A DNA stretch of 64,000 bases from Parvularcula sp. BBD 1991-13 (GCA_001657385.1 LYSZ01000012.1:1-64000), one strand, 5' to 3'; counted from the first letter of the stretch, positions 49,018-59,119 are shown. Notes: generated by a model not told the origin, from the letters alone. Numbers and translations are program-made.

Positions 49018-51870
49018 ATGATGCGGGGATTGGGGATAAAGGCGTTGGCGTTTGCGAGCGTAGTTGGGTTCGCGCCATCGCAATCTTTCGCTCAGCTTAC
49101 AACCTATACGCTGGATATTCCGGCGCAATCCCTGAATGGCGCTCTTGTGGAGCTTTCGCGGCAAACCGGCCTGCCGATCATAGCTGCGCATAATGCGTTG
49201 GCCGGTCTCGATGCGCAGTTATTGCACGGCGATTACGCCATTGACGATGCGCTGGATATTCTACTCGGAGAAACCGGTCTTACGGTTCAGCGAGGCGGCG
49301 GCGGTTCTATCTACATTGCGAATCGACCCAATGAACAGGTCTTGAATGCCGCGCCCCCGGCGCCCGTAAAGCCGCTTGACGGCGCAACCGTCCTTGACAG
49401 GATTATTGTGACTGGCGCCCGGTTGCAAAACCAGCGTGCGATTGAGGTAAAGCGTTCGAGCCGTCTTATTACAGATCATATTGCATCAGATGAAATTGGT
49501 CAGTCACCGGATTTCAACGTCGCTGACGCCTTCCGCCGGGCCCCGGGGGTCAATACAATTGCAGATGAAGATGAAGGACGATACATTGCCCTCAGAGGCC
49601 TCAACGCCGACTTTACCTTTGTGACTTTGGATGGCGGCAGCCTTGCGTCCTTGGACCTGGGCGGGGACTTTGGAGGAGGCCGCCGCGTTCTTCTGGAGAC
49701 GATTCCTTCGTCCGCCGTGACCCGTCTTGAAATCATAAAATCCGTCGACGCATCGAAAGACGGTCAGGGTATTGGCGGCCAGATTAACTTAGTGACAAGA
49801 AGCGCGTTCGACGTCGACGACAGCTTCTTCGTGGGAACGGTCTTGGGGGGGTATTTCGACAAACAGGATGTGCCGACAAGCGCACGCAAGCCGTCATTGC
49901 GTTCTGACATCGTCTATTCGAAAGTGTTTGGCGCAGAAAGGAATTTAGGCATAGTCCTTGCGGCGTCGTACAATATCAAGAACCGTGACCAGGAGAGGGT
50001 CGCGTCGCGCGCACAGCAATATGTCGATCGCGACCTGAGTATCGTGCCGCCTCAGAACGGAACTGACCTTCTTCCATTTGGCACCTATCTTCCGTTAAGT
50101 TACCGAAATAAGGTTCATCGCCGCGGCGGCCTGGCGAAGTTGGAAATTGCACCCGATCCGTCAGTGTCTTCAGATTTTCTTTTTAGCTATTATGAGCAAA
50201 TTGACGACGAACGCCGTAACGATACTCTTATTGCAGGGGGCGCCCCGGTCGGTCGGACTGATTCTTCTCTTTTCATTCAAGATGCTAGATACTTGGTTCG
50301 TTTGCAGGAATGGGACATTAAAAAATCAGTGCTAAACAGTCAGTATTCGATACAAGCTGACGTTTCATCTCTCGATCGCATATCGGCGAAGGTTAATTAC
50401 TCAACCTCCACATGGCGTGAGGACGCGCCGCGCTTGTCTTTCGAAAGCGATATCGCGTTGCGTTATCAGATCACCCATCGCAATGAGCCGCTGCCGCCTG
50501 TAGTCCGCACTGAAATTGAGACAGACTCTGAAGGTTTCATTAATAGCTTCAATGATTTCAGTTTTGCGCAGCGTGATGATATCGAAGAATCCAAACTATT
50601 CGAGGCGAAGCTGGATTGGTCGCATAATGACGACATAAATCTGGGCGGCGTCGGCTTCGCTGCCGGAGGTTTGTTTCGAACTCAAGAAACTATATTCGAT
50701 AGGGATATCATTTTTTTTGAAGACGGTCCCAATCCCGGGCGTGTGACGCTGGAAGCGGTGTTGCAACCGTCGTTGCAAGGATCTCGATTTTCCCTCGAAG
50801 GACAGGGCTTTCCGCAAACCTTCATCGATATCGACAGGTTCATTCAGCTGGTTGAAGAGTCGGATGACGGCGATTTTGCAATCCGCCTTGATGAAACGCG
50901 CCGCGCCAGCCAAGCGCAAGACTTTCATTTCAGCGAAATCGTCAAGGCGGGGTTTGTGCAAGCGCGGTATCGCACGCCGGCATTTCTTGTGACGGGCGGC
51001 GTACGTATTGAACACACGACTTTTGATAGCGGCGATAACAATTCGTATACTAATGTCCTGCCGTCGCTTTCAGCAACCTACAGCCTTACCCGCGACTTTC
51101 TTATTCGAGCGGGCTATTCGAAAACGCTTGGCCGGCCCGACATCCGCAGTCTCGCGGCCGCGAGCAGCACTGATATCGATTCCAATGCGGGTGTGACAAT
51201 TATCAATGAGCCGAATATAGAATTGCAGCCTCGTATCTCCGATAATGTTGATGTCTCATTTGAACGCTATTTTAAAGGGAATGAAGGGATAGTATCGCTT
51301 GCGTTATTTCATAAGCGCATAAGGAATAATATTTTTATCCGGTCAACCCTTCTGGATAACGGTCAAACAATTTTGAGCCAACCCAAAAATGATTCCGAGG
51401 CGGAGATTTCCGGCCTTGAGTTTGGGGTTGCCGTCAACAACCTCCATGTCTTGCCGGCGCCTCTGGATAACATTGGGGTTTCCGCAAATCTCACCCTGAT
51501 CAGGGCGCGTCAGGATATTGACAGCGAGGACAGCCTGAATTTTTTGCGCGAGCAACCCGAGGTAATTTTCAACTCGGCATTATTTTACGAGTCGGACCGT
51601 TTCGACGCTCGTCTTTCTTATAATTATGTCGGCGATTACGCGACGCTGATTGTATCGGACGAACCTGAGAGAAGCCGGTTTGAGCGCGCCCGGGGACAGC
51701 TTGACGTCGCGATGCAGTACAAACTTACCGGGAACGCCCGCCTTATTGCCGATGCACGGAATGTCCTTGGCGCCGATCGAACCACCCTTACGGGACCAAA
51801 CAGAGAGTTCGTTTCGGAATCAAATATGTTCGGGCGATCCTTTTTTATCGGTGCAACGATCAATTACTAA
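49018..51870 (+). CDS. TonB-dependent receptor with STN domain (paired receptor 1)
   Basis: The 950-aa protein has a signal peptide (ALAFASVVGFAPSQSFA), an STN domain (about 30-105, YTLDIPAQSLNGALVELSRQTGLPIIAA), a plug with VADAFRRAPGVNTIADEDEGRYIALRGLNADFTFVTLDGG, and a barrel ending in FFIGATINY. The IADEDEGRYIALRGL type plug belongs to a Caulobacter-like subfamily used for oligosaccharides, peptides and iron complexes. STN plus upstream FecI/FecR makes it the sensor of the module. The next gene is a paralogue lacking STN. Base composition is less GC-rich than the left flank. Confidence 0.93.
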   Translation: MMRGLGIKALAFASVVGFAPSQSFAQLTTYTLDIPAQSLNGALVELSRQTGLPIIAAHNALAGLDAQLLHGDYAIDDALDILLGETGLTVQRGGGGSIYIANRPNEQVLNAAPPAPVKPLDGATVLDRIIVTGARLQNQRAIEVKRSSRLITDHIASDEIGQSPDFNVADAFRRAPGVNTIADEDEGRYIALRGLNADFTFVTLDGGSLASLDLGGDFGGGRRVLLETIPSSAVTRLEIIKSVDASKDGQGIGGQINLVTRSAFDVDDSFFVGTVLGGYFDKQDVPTSARKPSLRSDIVYSKVFGAERNLGIVLAASYNIKNRDQERVASRAQQYVDRDLSIVPPQNGTDLLPFGTYLPLSYRNKVHRRGGLAKLEIAPDPSVSSDFLFSYYEQIDDERRNDTLIAGGAPVGRTDSSLFIQDARYLVRLQEWDIKKSVLNSQYSIQADVSSLDRISAKVNYSTSTWREDAPRLSFESDIALRYQITHRNEPLPPVVRTEIETDSEGFINSFNDFSFAQRDDIEESKLFEAKLDWSHNDDINLGGVGFAAGGLFRTQETIFDRDIIFFEDGPNPGRVTLEAVLQPSLQGSRFSLEGQGFPQTFIDIDRFIQLVEESDDGDFAIRLDETRRASQAQDFHFSEIVKAGFVQARYRTPAFLVTGGVRIEHTTFDSGDNNSYTNVLPSLSATYSLTRDFLIRAGYSKTLGRPDIRSLAAASSTDIDSNAGVTIINEPNIELQPRISDNVDVSFERYFKGNEGIVSLALFHKRIRNNIFIRSTLLDNGQTILSQPKNDSEAEISGLEFGVAVNNLHVLPAPLDNIGVSANLTLIRARQDIDSEDSLNFLREQPEVIFNSALFYESDRFDARLSYNYVGDYATLIVSDEPERSRFERARGQLDVAMQYKLTGNARLIADARNVLGADRTTLTGPNREFVSESNMFGRSFFIGATINY

Positions 51871-51890
51871 TTCGGTCGACGATACCCGTG

Positions 51891-51926
51891 TGAATAATTT
51901 ATGAAGAAGCTGAATTCGTTGGGATA
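51891..51926 (+). promoter_or_regulatory. putative ECF promoter of second paired receptor
   Basis: TGAATAATTTATGAAG, 14 bases, then GGGATA, 91 bases before the receptor ATG. It matches the motif at 48889 in sequence and spacing with two substitutions in the first block. Confidence 0.6.
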
Positions 51927-52016
51927 AACAAAAGGCCCAATCGTCTCCCCTCAGTGCAATGTCGTGAAGGCAAGCCATACGGTGTGGCGCTGTCGATTAG
52001 TGGAGGGGCATATCAA

Positions 52017-54635
52017 ATGAAATCGGTTGTTTTCAAATCTACGCTTATGGCGGCGGCGGCTGTGCTGCCGCTTATGGGGCATGTCGCGGCGCAGGACGCC
52101 GAGGCTTCTGTTTCCGCCGACGAAATTATCGTGACCGGCTTTCGCCTGGAAAACCGGTTAGCAATTGCAGCCAAGCGCGAAAACAGGCTCATCGCCGACT
52201 TTCTCGCTGCTGATGAAATAAACCGGAGCCCGGATTTCAACATCGCCGACGCTTTCCGGCGGATTTCCGGCGTGAACACAATTGCCGACGAGGATGAGGG
52301 GCGATATGTGGCTTTGCGCGGGCTCAATCCCGACTTTACATTCGTTACAATCGACGATGGCGGCGTGGCGGCGCTCGATCTCGGGGGCGACTTTGGCGGC
52401 GGGCGTAGGGTGCTGCTCGAGGTCATCCCGTCGTCGGCCGTTTCGCGGATCGACGTCCTGAAATCGTCCGATGCGACGCTCGACGGCCAAGGCATTGGCG
52501 GTCACATCAATCTCGTCACCCGCAGCGCATTTGACGTCGACGATACGTTTTTCGTCGTCAACGGTTTTGTCGGTTACTTCGATAGCCAGGATGTTCCCAT
52601 CAGCGAGGGCAATCCTATTTCGTTTAGAACCGACGCCACATTTACAAAGCGCTTCGGGGCGAATGGCGAGTTTGGCGTTGTCGCGTCAGGGTCTTACCAA
52701 TTGAAAAGGCGCGATCAGGAACGGGTGTTCTTCAACGACGCCACTTACCTTGACGAAGACCTTAATTCGGTGACGCCGACCGAAGGCGATTCCTCGCTTG
52801 TCGCGTTTGGCACGATCGTGCCGCTCAGCTATCGCAACAACGTCACTCGTCGAGGCGGCTTGATCAAGCTCGAGCATTCGCCCGTCGATGCGTTTTATCA
52901 GAAGCTGCAACTCAACTATTTCGAACAAATTGACGATGAGCGGCGCAACGACACCATCATCGGCGGCGGCACGGCGGTTTCCAGAACCGCCGACTCCGTC
53001 AATGTCGAAGGGGCGACACGGCAGGCGCGGTTGCAGGACTGGCAGATCGAAAAGCATGTCCTGCATGCTCAGTATGCAGCGGACTGGGCTTTTTCCGAGA
53101 ATGACGATTTATCCATTAAGGCCACTTATTCAAACTCCCGTTGGTATGAAGACGCGCCGCGCGTCGGATTCCGCAGCTCAGTGCCGCTTGACTACAATGT
53201 TCGCCTCGGCGTTGGCGACGGGCCGGTTATTACAACCGTCAATAATCCGGATTCCGGCGTTCTGGATCCATCAACTTACGGAACGGTGGACTTTCCTCAC
53301 CGGTTCGACGATGAGACGGAAGATCTCTTTGAGGCCAAGGTCGACTATGCGCACAATCTCGGCGCGGGTGATCTTGGCTTCGGCGTGCGCGCCGGCCTTA
53401 AATTCCGTCGCACGGAGCGCGAGTTTGATCGTGACGTGTTTATCTACGGCGATGGGCCGAACCCCGGCGAAGTAAGGTTGGTCGACGTTCAGCAAGAAAA
53501 CCTGATCGGCAATTCATATAGCGCGCCAGGCACCGGTTTGCCGCAACTCTTTATCGACATTGATGAGTTTCTGGAGATATTCAACAACGCCGCGCCCGGC
53601 GACTTCGCCCTCAACGAAGCGGCGACCGCGTCATCAAACACGCAGCAGGACTTTCTCGTTGAGGAAGAAGTGGCGAGCGCATACGCTCAAGCCGCTTATC
53701 GCACGGACCGTCTGGCTCTGGCGGCCGGTTTGCGCATCGAAGAAACCTCGACGGACACGGTCTCGCCCGTTGGCGACGCGTCCGGCGACACCGTCGCGGG
53801 CTCATCGTCTTATGTAACGCTCTTGCCGTCTGCTTCGGCGACATACGACTTGGCCGACGACATGATCGTCAGGTTGTCTTACTCACGCAATGTCGGGCGA
53901 CCCGACTTCCGCAGCCTCGCAGGCGTTCTGCAAATCGACGTAGAACAGCAGGGTGTAACGCGGATCAATCAGGGAAATCCGGATTTGCGGCCGCGCATCT
54001 CGGACAATATTGATTTCTCGCTTGAAAAATACTTTGACGACGGCGACGGTCTCGTTGCGTTCGGTATTTTCCATAAGGAAATTTCAGATAACATCTTTAC
54101 ACGCACGACGGTTTCCGACGACGGTCTCACGATCATCAATCAGCCGGAAAACGTCCTTGATGCGTCGGTCAGCGGGATTGAATTTACGATTATCAAGAAC
54201 TCGCTTGATTTCCTGCCGCGGTTTCTTCACGACTTCGGTTTTTCAGGAAACGTTACCCTCATCTCCGCGGAGCAAACGATCGACGATGACGGCACGACGA
54301 TCAACTTCCTGAACGAACAGCCGGAGCGCCTCGCGAATGCGCAATTGTTCTACGACAATGGGGCGTTTGACGTGCGGCTCACCTATAACCACACGGGTCA
54401 ATATGCGACAACAGTGAACATCAATACGCCGGCGCGCTCGCGTTACGAAAGTGATCAGCACTGGGTAAATCTGTTTGCGTCATATGAAATAAACGATAAT
54501 TTCCGTCTGGTCGGCGATATTCGAAACTTGTTCAATGCTGATCGTCGTACAGTGCTGGGGCCGAACCTCGACTGGACACGCGACTTCAACAGCTTTGGCC
54601 GGGCTTTCCATGTGGGCTTTACCTATAACTACTAA
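52017..54635 (+). CDS. TonB-dependent receptor without STN domain (paired receptor 2)
   Basis: The 872-aa protein starts at the ATG after GGAGGGG (the track ORF begins 21 codons too early) with a signal peptide (STLMAAAAVLPLMGHVAA), then directly the plug (IIVTGFRLENRLAIAAKRENRLIAD...NTIADEDEGRYVALRGLNPDFTF) and a barrel ending in FHVGFTYNY. It is closely related to receptor 1 along its length (for example FFEQIDDERRNDT-like and YLPLSYRN-like segments) but has no STN, so it transports without signalling. Same promoter motif as receptor 1. The pair probably arose by duplication. Confidence 0.93.
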   Translation: MKSVVFKSTLMAAAAVLPLMGHVAAQDAEASVSADEIIVTGFRLENRLAIAAKRENRLIADFLAADEINRSPDFNIADAFRRISGVNTIADEDEGRYVALRGLNPDFTFVTIDDGGVAALDLGGDFGGGRRVLLEVIPSSAVSRIDVLKSSDATLDGQGIGGHINLVTRSAFDVDDTFFVVNGFVGYFDSQDVPISEGNPISFRTDATFTKRFGANGEFGVVASGSYQLKRRDQERVFFNDATYLDEDLNSVTPTEGDSSLVAFGTIVPLSYRNNVTRRGGLIKLEHSPVDAFYQKLQLNYFEQIDDERRNDTIIGGGTAVSRTADSVNVEGATRQARLQDWQIEKHVLHAQYAADWAFSENDDLSIKATYSNSRWYEDAPRVGFRSSVPLDYNVRLGVGDGPVITTVNNPDSGVLDPSTYGTVDFPHRFDDETEDLFEAKVDYAHNLGAGDLGFGVRAGLKFRRTEREFDRDVFIYGDGPNPGEVRLVDVQQENLIGNSYSAPGTGLPQLFIDIDEFLEIFNNAAPGDFALNEAATASSNTQQDFLVEEEVASAYAQAAYRTDRLALAAGLRIEETSTDTVSPVGDASGDTVAGSSSYVTLLPSASATYDLADDMIVRLSYSRNVGRPDFRSLAGVLQIDVEQQGVTRINQGNPDLRPRISDNIDFSLEKYFDDGDGLVAFGIFHKEISDNIFTRTTVSDDGLTIINQPENVLDASVSGIEFTIIKNSLDFLPRFLHDFGFSGNVTLISAEQTIDDDGTTINFLNEQPERLANAQLFYDNGAFDVRLTYNHTGQYATTVNINTPARSRYESDQHWVNLFASYEINDNFRLVGDIRNLFNADRRTVLGPNLDWTRDFNSFGRAFHVGFTYNY

Positions 54636-54699
54636 GGTCTGCACAGCGAAAGAATGCGGGGCGGCGAATCCCAAGCGCCGCCCCGCAGATTGACCCAAT

Positions 54700-56016
54700 A
54701 TGCCACTCACAAAGAAACCTATATTGTATTTTAACACCATAATTCAGGCGTTGCCGGCATTGCTGCTTTCGGCATGCGCCCTGTCGGCAAGGGGCGACGG
54801 CTCAGGTGGATCACGCACCCTGCCGCCCTGGGAGGAAGGTTATCTCGATATCCATCACATCAGCGTCGCTGGCGACGCTGCATATTTCGTTTTTCCCGAC
54901 GGCACGACCATGCTTTTCGATGCCGGGGGATCTGACAAGGAGCGTTTCGACAAGGCCGTCGCGCCGCTCGTTGCCGCTCCCATTCGTCCTGATACCAGCA
55001 AACGCGAAGGCGAGTGGCTTGTCGACTATATCCAAAACGTGGCGCCGGCGCGTGGCCGCAACATGCTTGATTACGCGGTTATCTCTCATTTTCATGGGGA
55101 TCATTTCGGCGTGTGGCGCGACAACGCGCCGGTGTCGCAAAACGGAACGCATCGACTTAGCGGCATTACCGATGTCGCTGAAATGCTGACGATATCGACG
55201 CTTATCGACCGGGGTTTTCCGTCCTATGATTATCCTGTCGATCTGCGCGCCACGGCAACGGACCGCAAACGCAATCTTGGCAATTATCTCGATTTTATCG
55301 AAAGCCGCGCGGCCAGGGGGTTGAATACAGAATCGCTAAGAGCCGGGGTCAGTGACCAGATAAGATTGCGCAACAGGCCTGAACGATATCCAGGGTTCGA
55401 GGTCAGAAACATAAAAACGAATGGAACCGCCTGGCGCGGCGTTGGCGATGAAACGGAAGAACTGTTCACGTCGGCGGAAATTTTAACCGCAGACGGATCG
55501 TTCAATGAGAACCCGCTCTCCTTGGCGTTGCGCATTTCATACGGCCCTTTCGACTATTTCACCGGGGGCGACATGACCGGCGTCAGCGGTGGTGATTTTC
55601 CGGATTGGTTTGATGTCGAGACGCCAATTGCGCCGGTGATCGGCGAGGTGGACGTTTTCTCCCTGAACCACCATGGCGTGCGGGACGCCAACAACGACGT
55701 TTTCATCTCTACGCTGAAGCCGCAGATTTTTATCTTGCAGGGCCGTACAACCGATCATCCGGGCCAGGAAGTCGCCCACCGCATGATATCCGAAAATCTG
55801 TATGAAGGCGAGCGCAGCATATTCGCCACTTATCTCCACGATCAGACAAAAGCGGTATACGGACCATGGTTTTTGGATAAGCTTGTGTCCGACAGAGGTC
55901 ATGTCGTTATACGTGTATTTGACAGGGGGAGGTCGTTCTTTGTTTACGTTCTGGATGATTTGGAGCCTGGAGCAAACGTTATCGCGGAATTTGGTCCTTA
56001 TACGTCTCGAAATTGA
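54700..56016 (+). CDS. lipoprotein-like metallo-beta-lactamase-fold hydrolase
   Basis: The 438-aa protein has a lipobox-like N-terminus (ALPALLLSACALS) and an MBL fold of the ComEC/exported type: VFPDGTTMLFDAGG, the metal motif SHFHGDHFG, FTGGDMTG and a later LNHHGVRDANNDVF. It should be anchored in the periplasm or outer membrane and hydrolyse a phosphodiester or other ester; the substrate is not readable. It follows paired receptor 2 by 64 bases, so co-expression with the uptake system is likely and processing of the imported ligand is possible. Confidence 0.85.
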   Translation: MPLTKKPILYFNTIIQALPALLLSACALSARGDGSGGSRTLPPWEEGYLDIHHISVAGDAAYFVFPDGTTMLFDAGGSDKERFDKAVAPLVAAPIRPDTSKREGEWLVDYIQNVAPARGRNMLDYAVISHFHGDHFGVWRDNAPVSQNGTHRLSGITDVAEMLTISTLIDRGFPSYDYPVDLRATATDRKRNLGNYLDFIESRAARGLNTESLRAGVSDQIRLRNRPERYPGFEVRNIKTNGTAWRGVGDETEELFTSAEILTADGSFNENPLSLALRISYGPFDYFTGGDMTGVSGGDFPDWFDVETPIAPVIGEVDVFSLNHHGVRDANNDVFISTLKPQIFILQGRTTDHPGQEVAHRMISENLYEGERSIFATYLHDQTKAVYGPWFLDKLVSDRGHVVIRVFDRGRSFFVYVLDDLEPGANVIAEFGPYTSRN

Positions 56017-56373
56017 TATCTAGACTGAGGCGTCGTACCTTAATTCAATTCGCGAAAGTATTATGACAATTGAATGCCTCGCCAAAACAGCAATTGAAAG
56101 AGTCATGGTGGTGTGATAAAGATTCGTACAGAGAATGAAAAAATCCAATTTGCGTAGATAATCACAGAATTGGCGCGCTGCGCGGCAATGTCGACAGCGC
56201 CTCGCAGGGGCGAGGCGCGAGCCTATCGACTATTGCATCAGCCAATGCGCTCTGTTGCGTTTTTCGCGTGTAACGATTTCGCGTTCAGTAATCATGTTTA
56301 GTAGGGCCGGCGCTTCTTCAATTGTGATGAGCGACCGGATTAGATTCAACGTAGGCGAATGGAGCCGCTATCA
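56017..56373. other. intergenic region with a GC hairpin
   Basis: This 357-bp region has no gene. A perfect 9-bp stem GCGCCTCGC/GCGAGGCGC with an AGGG loop (56197-56218) could be a terminator for the MBL transcript, although no T-tract follows. The rest is AT-rich and probably holds the promoter of the next gene. Confidence 0.55.
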
Positions 56374-58056
56374 ATGATATCAAACCAGTCTGCTTTATCA
56401 GCAAAGTCGCGTCAGGCCATGGACGCCGCCCGGCGGCGTTCTTCGGGTGTTTCGCGCCCGTTTCTAAAGGGAGCGTCAGCTATTGCTCTCGCGACTGCGC
56501 CGATGTTCGGAGCGGCGCAAGCCGCATGCACCGTTACTTATGAGGATGGAACAACGTATACGGACACGAGCGTTGCCTCGTGCGGGAATTATTATTCATC
56601 CGCCCACCCATGCTCGGCAAGTAGCGGCCGGCCGGCCGCTTGTGCAACGCAGGACATGTTCAAGGCCGTGAACTGGTCGGCGTCGCAAAACTTAATCAAC
56701 AACGTCAAGAAAGGCCTCTGGCACGTCGATATCTTCGACGACGCCGGCAACAAGAACGGCGTTGTTCAAAACACAAGCATTTGCGCTTTTAAAGTCGAGG
56801 AATCGGACAGGGCGCCGAACACCGTGCGGTCCTATATCGCCTCTTACACAGCGGGATGGAAATCGGCGGAAGTTGACACATCGCTCATGTTCGACGCCGC
56901 AAACTATAACAGTTCAAACCCCGGGGCGATTTACGATACGACAAGCGGGTCGGCGAATGCGCAAACCTATATCGGACACTACAAGGATTATTGGGCGTCC
57001 ACGACATGGGGCGACAATCAGAAGATCGTGACGCCGAACGCCAATTCGCCTGCAAATTTAGGTTTCACCTGGAATACCTCGAGACAGGAAGCGAATACGC
57101 AGCTTCTGTACCAGAAGCATATGTTTAACCATCAGTTCCAACTGCCCGCCGGAACGGACCGGACAAAGGATCTGTATCTCCGCGCGATCGACCTCATAAA
57201 AGACCTGGCCGGCACGCGAGGCTACACGGATATGGTTATGTTGTTCGACCCTAAAGCGGGGCCGCCGCCGCGGGTCAATGTCAATTGGGGGCAGACAAAT
57301 CAATCTGGCGGCAATGTCGCCAAGGCGACGCCGACAGGCGGAGATATCCAAGGATTGAACGGCACTTGCGGCGCCATGAAGTGCGCCGACCGGGTCATAT
57401 TGGCGCAATCGCAGGAGTTGGTGCACGTTTATTCCACCAACTCGACCTACACCCCGTATAAAGCGAACATTGTTCTCAAAACGACGTTGGACGCGAACAC
57501 AATCATCAACAATATCCCGAATTGGGAACAGTTCAGCTGGGTGCCGCTTACAAACAATTTTGAAACGGACGGAAAGAAGTATCTTGAATTCGTTCAGGAT
57601 TGGATCGATTTGGCGGGAAAGAGCGTTCTGTACATAGATAATAACAATAACGGCGCCGACTGGTGGTATTCGCAATCATTTCGGTGGAACGATTCGACAA
57701 AGACATTCGGCTCCGGCACGCTATATGACGACAGTCACGATTTTATTCGAAAGTATTCACAAACGAAACTCGGATACGGACTGCGTCCGCAGTTCTGGCC
57801 GGTGACGCCCGTTCGGCCAACGGGTAATGTCGGGGACTATATCGCGGAAACCACTGTTAAACCCAGCAAATGGAACGAGTATTCCACCGGTCCCGGCACG
57901 GCCGCGAACGAATCTGATCTCTGGACCGATCCATCGGGTCACTACACCGAAAAATACGCTGCGTGGGCTGTCGTGACGCACGACCGACCGGACATTTATC
58001 TTCAGCATCGCAATCAAGCTGGCGGCGTTGACTGCCAGGCGAGAGGAGATGGGTGA
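56374..58056 (+). CDS. unrecognised secreted protein, 560 aa
   Basis: The N-terminus has an arginine-rich stretch (AARRRSSGVSRPFLKG) followed by a hydrophobic signal ending AAQAA, so export is likely, possibly by Tat. The mature protein opens with a Cys-rich part (CTVTYEDGTTYTDTSVASCGNYYSSAHPCSA...CATQ) and continues with Asn/Thr/Trp-rich sequence such as NNNGADWWYSQSFRWNDSTKTFG, suggesting an extracellular beta-rich fold. I start at Met6, nine bases after GGAG. I do not recognise a family. It runs in series with a second unknown exported protein. Confidence 0.75.
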   Translation: MISNQSALSAKSRQAMDAARRRSSGVSRPFLKGASAIALATAPMFGAAQAACTVTYEDGTTYTDTSVASCGNYYSSAHPCSASSGRPAACATQDMFKAVNWSASQNLINNVKKGLWHVDIFDDAGNKNGVVQNTSICAFKVEESDRAPNTVRSYIASYTAGWKSAEVDTSLMFDAANYNSSNPGAIYDTTSGSANAQTYIGHYKDYWASTTWGDNQKIVTPNANSPANLGFTWNTSRQEANTQLLYQKHMFNHQFQLPAGTDRTKDLYLRAIDLIKDLAGTRGYTDMVMLFDPKAGPPPRVNVNWGQTNQSGGNVAKATPTGGDIQGLNGTCGAMKCADRVILAQSQELVHVYSTNSTYTPYKANIVLKTTLDANTIINNIPNWEQFSWVPLTNNFETDGKKYLEFVQDWIDLAGKSVLYIDNNNNGADWWYSQSFRWNDSTKTFGSGTLYDDSHDFIRKYSQTKLGYGLRPQFWPVTPVRPTGNVGDYIAETTVKPSKWNEYSTGPGTAANESDLWTDPSGHYTEKYAAWAVVTHDRPDIYLQHRNQAGGVDCQARGDG

Positions 58057-58114
58057 GATGTCGGCGGAAGAAAACAACGGAAAGACGACACAATTTATTG
58101 ATGAGGACACGCAT

Positions 58115-59119
58115 ATGAAATCCGGAACTCGGCAACGCCATGGACGATACAGAACGCTCCGACATGGACGTTTGGGCCCCGCGGCGTTCATCTCGGCGGT
58201 TATGGCGTCGACTATGCTTTGTGCGCCAACGCCGCTGAGCGCGCTTGAGCCAGGGCCCAGGCTGACGCAAACGCAAAAAGTCGCAGACACGAGCTTCTGC
58301 ACAAAAATTTCAGGTAATTACGAATGCCCTTTCGACGCCGTCGACCCTGTGATGAGTACGTTTTCTAATACGCCGTATGCGCGAGCTGTCGATGGCGTGC
58401 TCGTAGACGTGCATGTCAAAATCCCGTCCAGCTGTTCGGATACTGTGACATTGATCAGTTTTTTCAACGGCGGCACGACGGCTCACCATGCTCATAACAA
58501 CCCGTTGGGCCGCGAATACTGGGGGTTGGCCTGGAATTGCCGCTTGCAAAAGATCGTGATCCTGACGGTCGATAATTTTGCTTCCGGCGGCTGGACAAAA
58601 GCGGCCTCCAACAGCGGGTTCAGGCAAGATCAGTGGATTACGGCCTGGCCGATATTTTCCTCGGAAAACCTCAAAGGACAAACGGTAGGCATCAAGGCCT
58701 ACGTGTCACGCGCCAATTCGTACATAGAAGTGGCGTCCAAGCATCGTTTTCATCACACCCATAAGCGCGTCCAAAAGGTCAACTGGATCGGTTACGGCAA
58801 TACGATCGGATACATGATTGAAAGAAGCATCGCTACGAATGGGAACGATCGGATCTATATCCGCGGGGACGGACATAAAAAGTCCGACAGCGTCTCTCTG
58901 TTTGGCTTCAGAACATCGCCGGTCGACACGTTCGCCGACGGCAAAGGGTATTTCACCAATGCGCCGCTTGCGGACCAATTGATGGAGTACGGCGCGCCGT
59001 CAAGAGGCAAGCCCGAAAATGGCGATCCTTACACGCTAATCGAAAAGTCGAACGCCGCGCCGCTCAAGGGCTTCCCCCAAAGAGCGAAAGGCGTTTTGTC
59101 GACAACACGACCTGAGTGA
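58115..59119 (+). CDS. unrecognised secreted protein, 334 aa
   Basis: The protein starts with a basic segment (MKSGTRQRHGRYRTLRHGR) and a hydrophobic stretch ending near PTPLSA, an export signal. The mature part has Cys pairs (SFCTKISGNYECPF, WNC) and GGTTAHHAHNNPLGREYWGLAWNC, with a second basic region HRFHHTHKRVQKVNWIGYGN. No family is recognised. A start at 58058 with a better GAGGAG site would add 19 polar residues before the signal and overlap nothing; I prefer 58115 but am unsure. It lies 58 bases after the 560-aa gene, so the two are probably co-transcribed. Confidence 0.7.
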   Translation: MKSGTRQRHGRYRTLRHGRLGPAAFISAVMASTMLCAPTPLSALEPGPRLTQTQKVADTSFCTKISGNYECPFDAVDPVMSTFSNTPYARAVDGVLVDVHVKIPSSCSDTVTLISFFNGGTTAHHAHNNPLGREYWGLAWNCRLQKIVILTVDNFASGGWTKAASNSGFRQDQWITAWPIFSSENLKGQTVGIKAYVSRANSYIEVASKHRFHHTHKRVQKVNWIGYGNTIGYMIERSIATNGNDRIYIRGDGHKKSDSVSLFGFRTSPVDTFADGKGYFTNAPLADQLMEYGAPSRGKPENGDPYTLIEKSNAAPLKGFPQRAKGVLSTTRPE

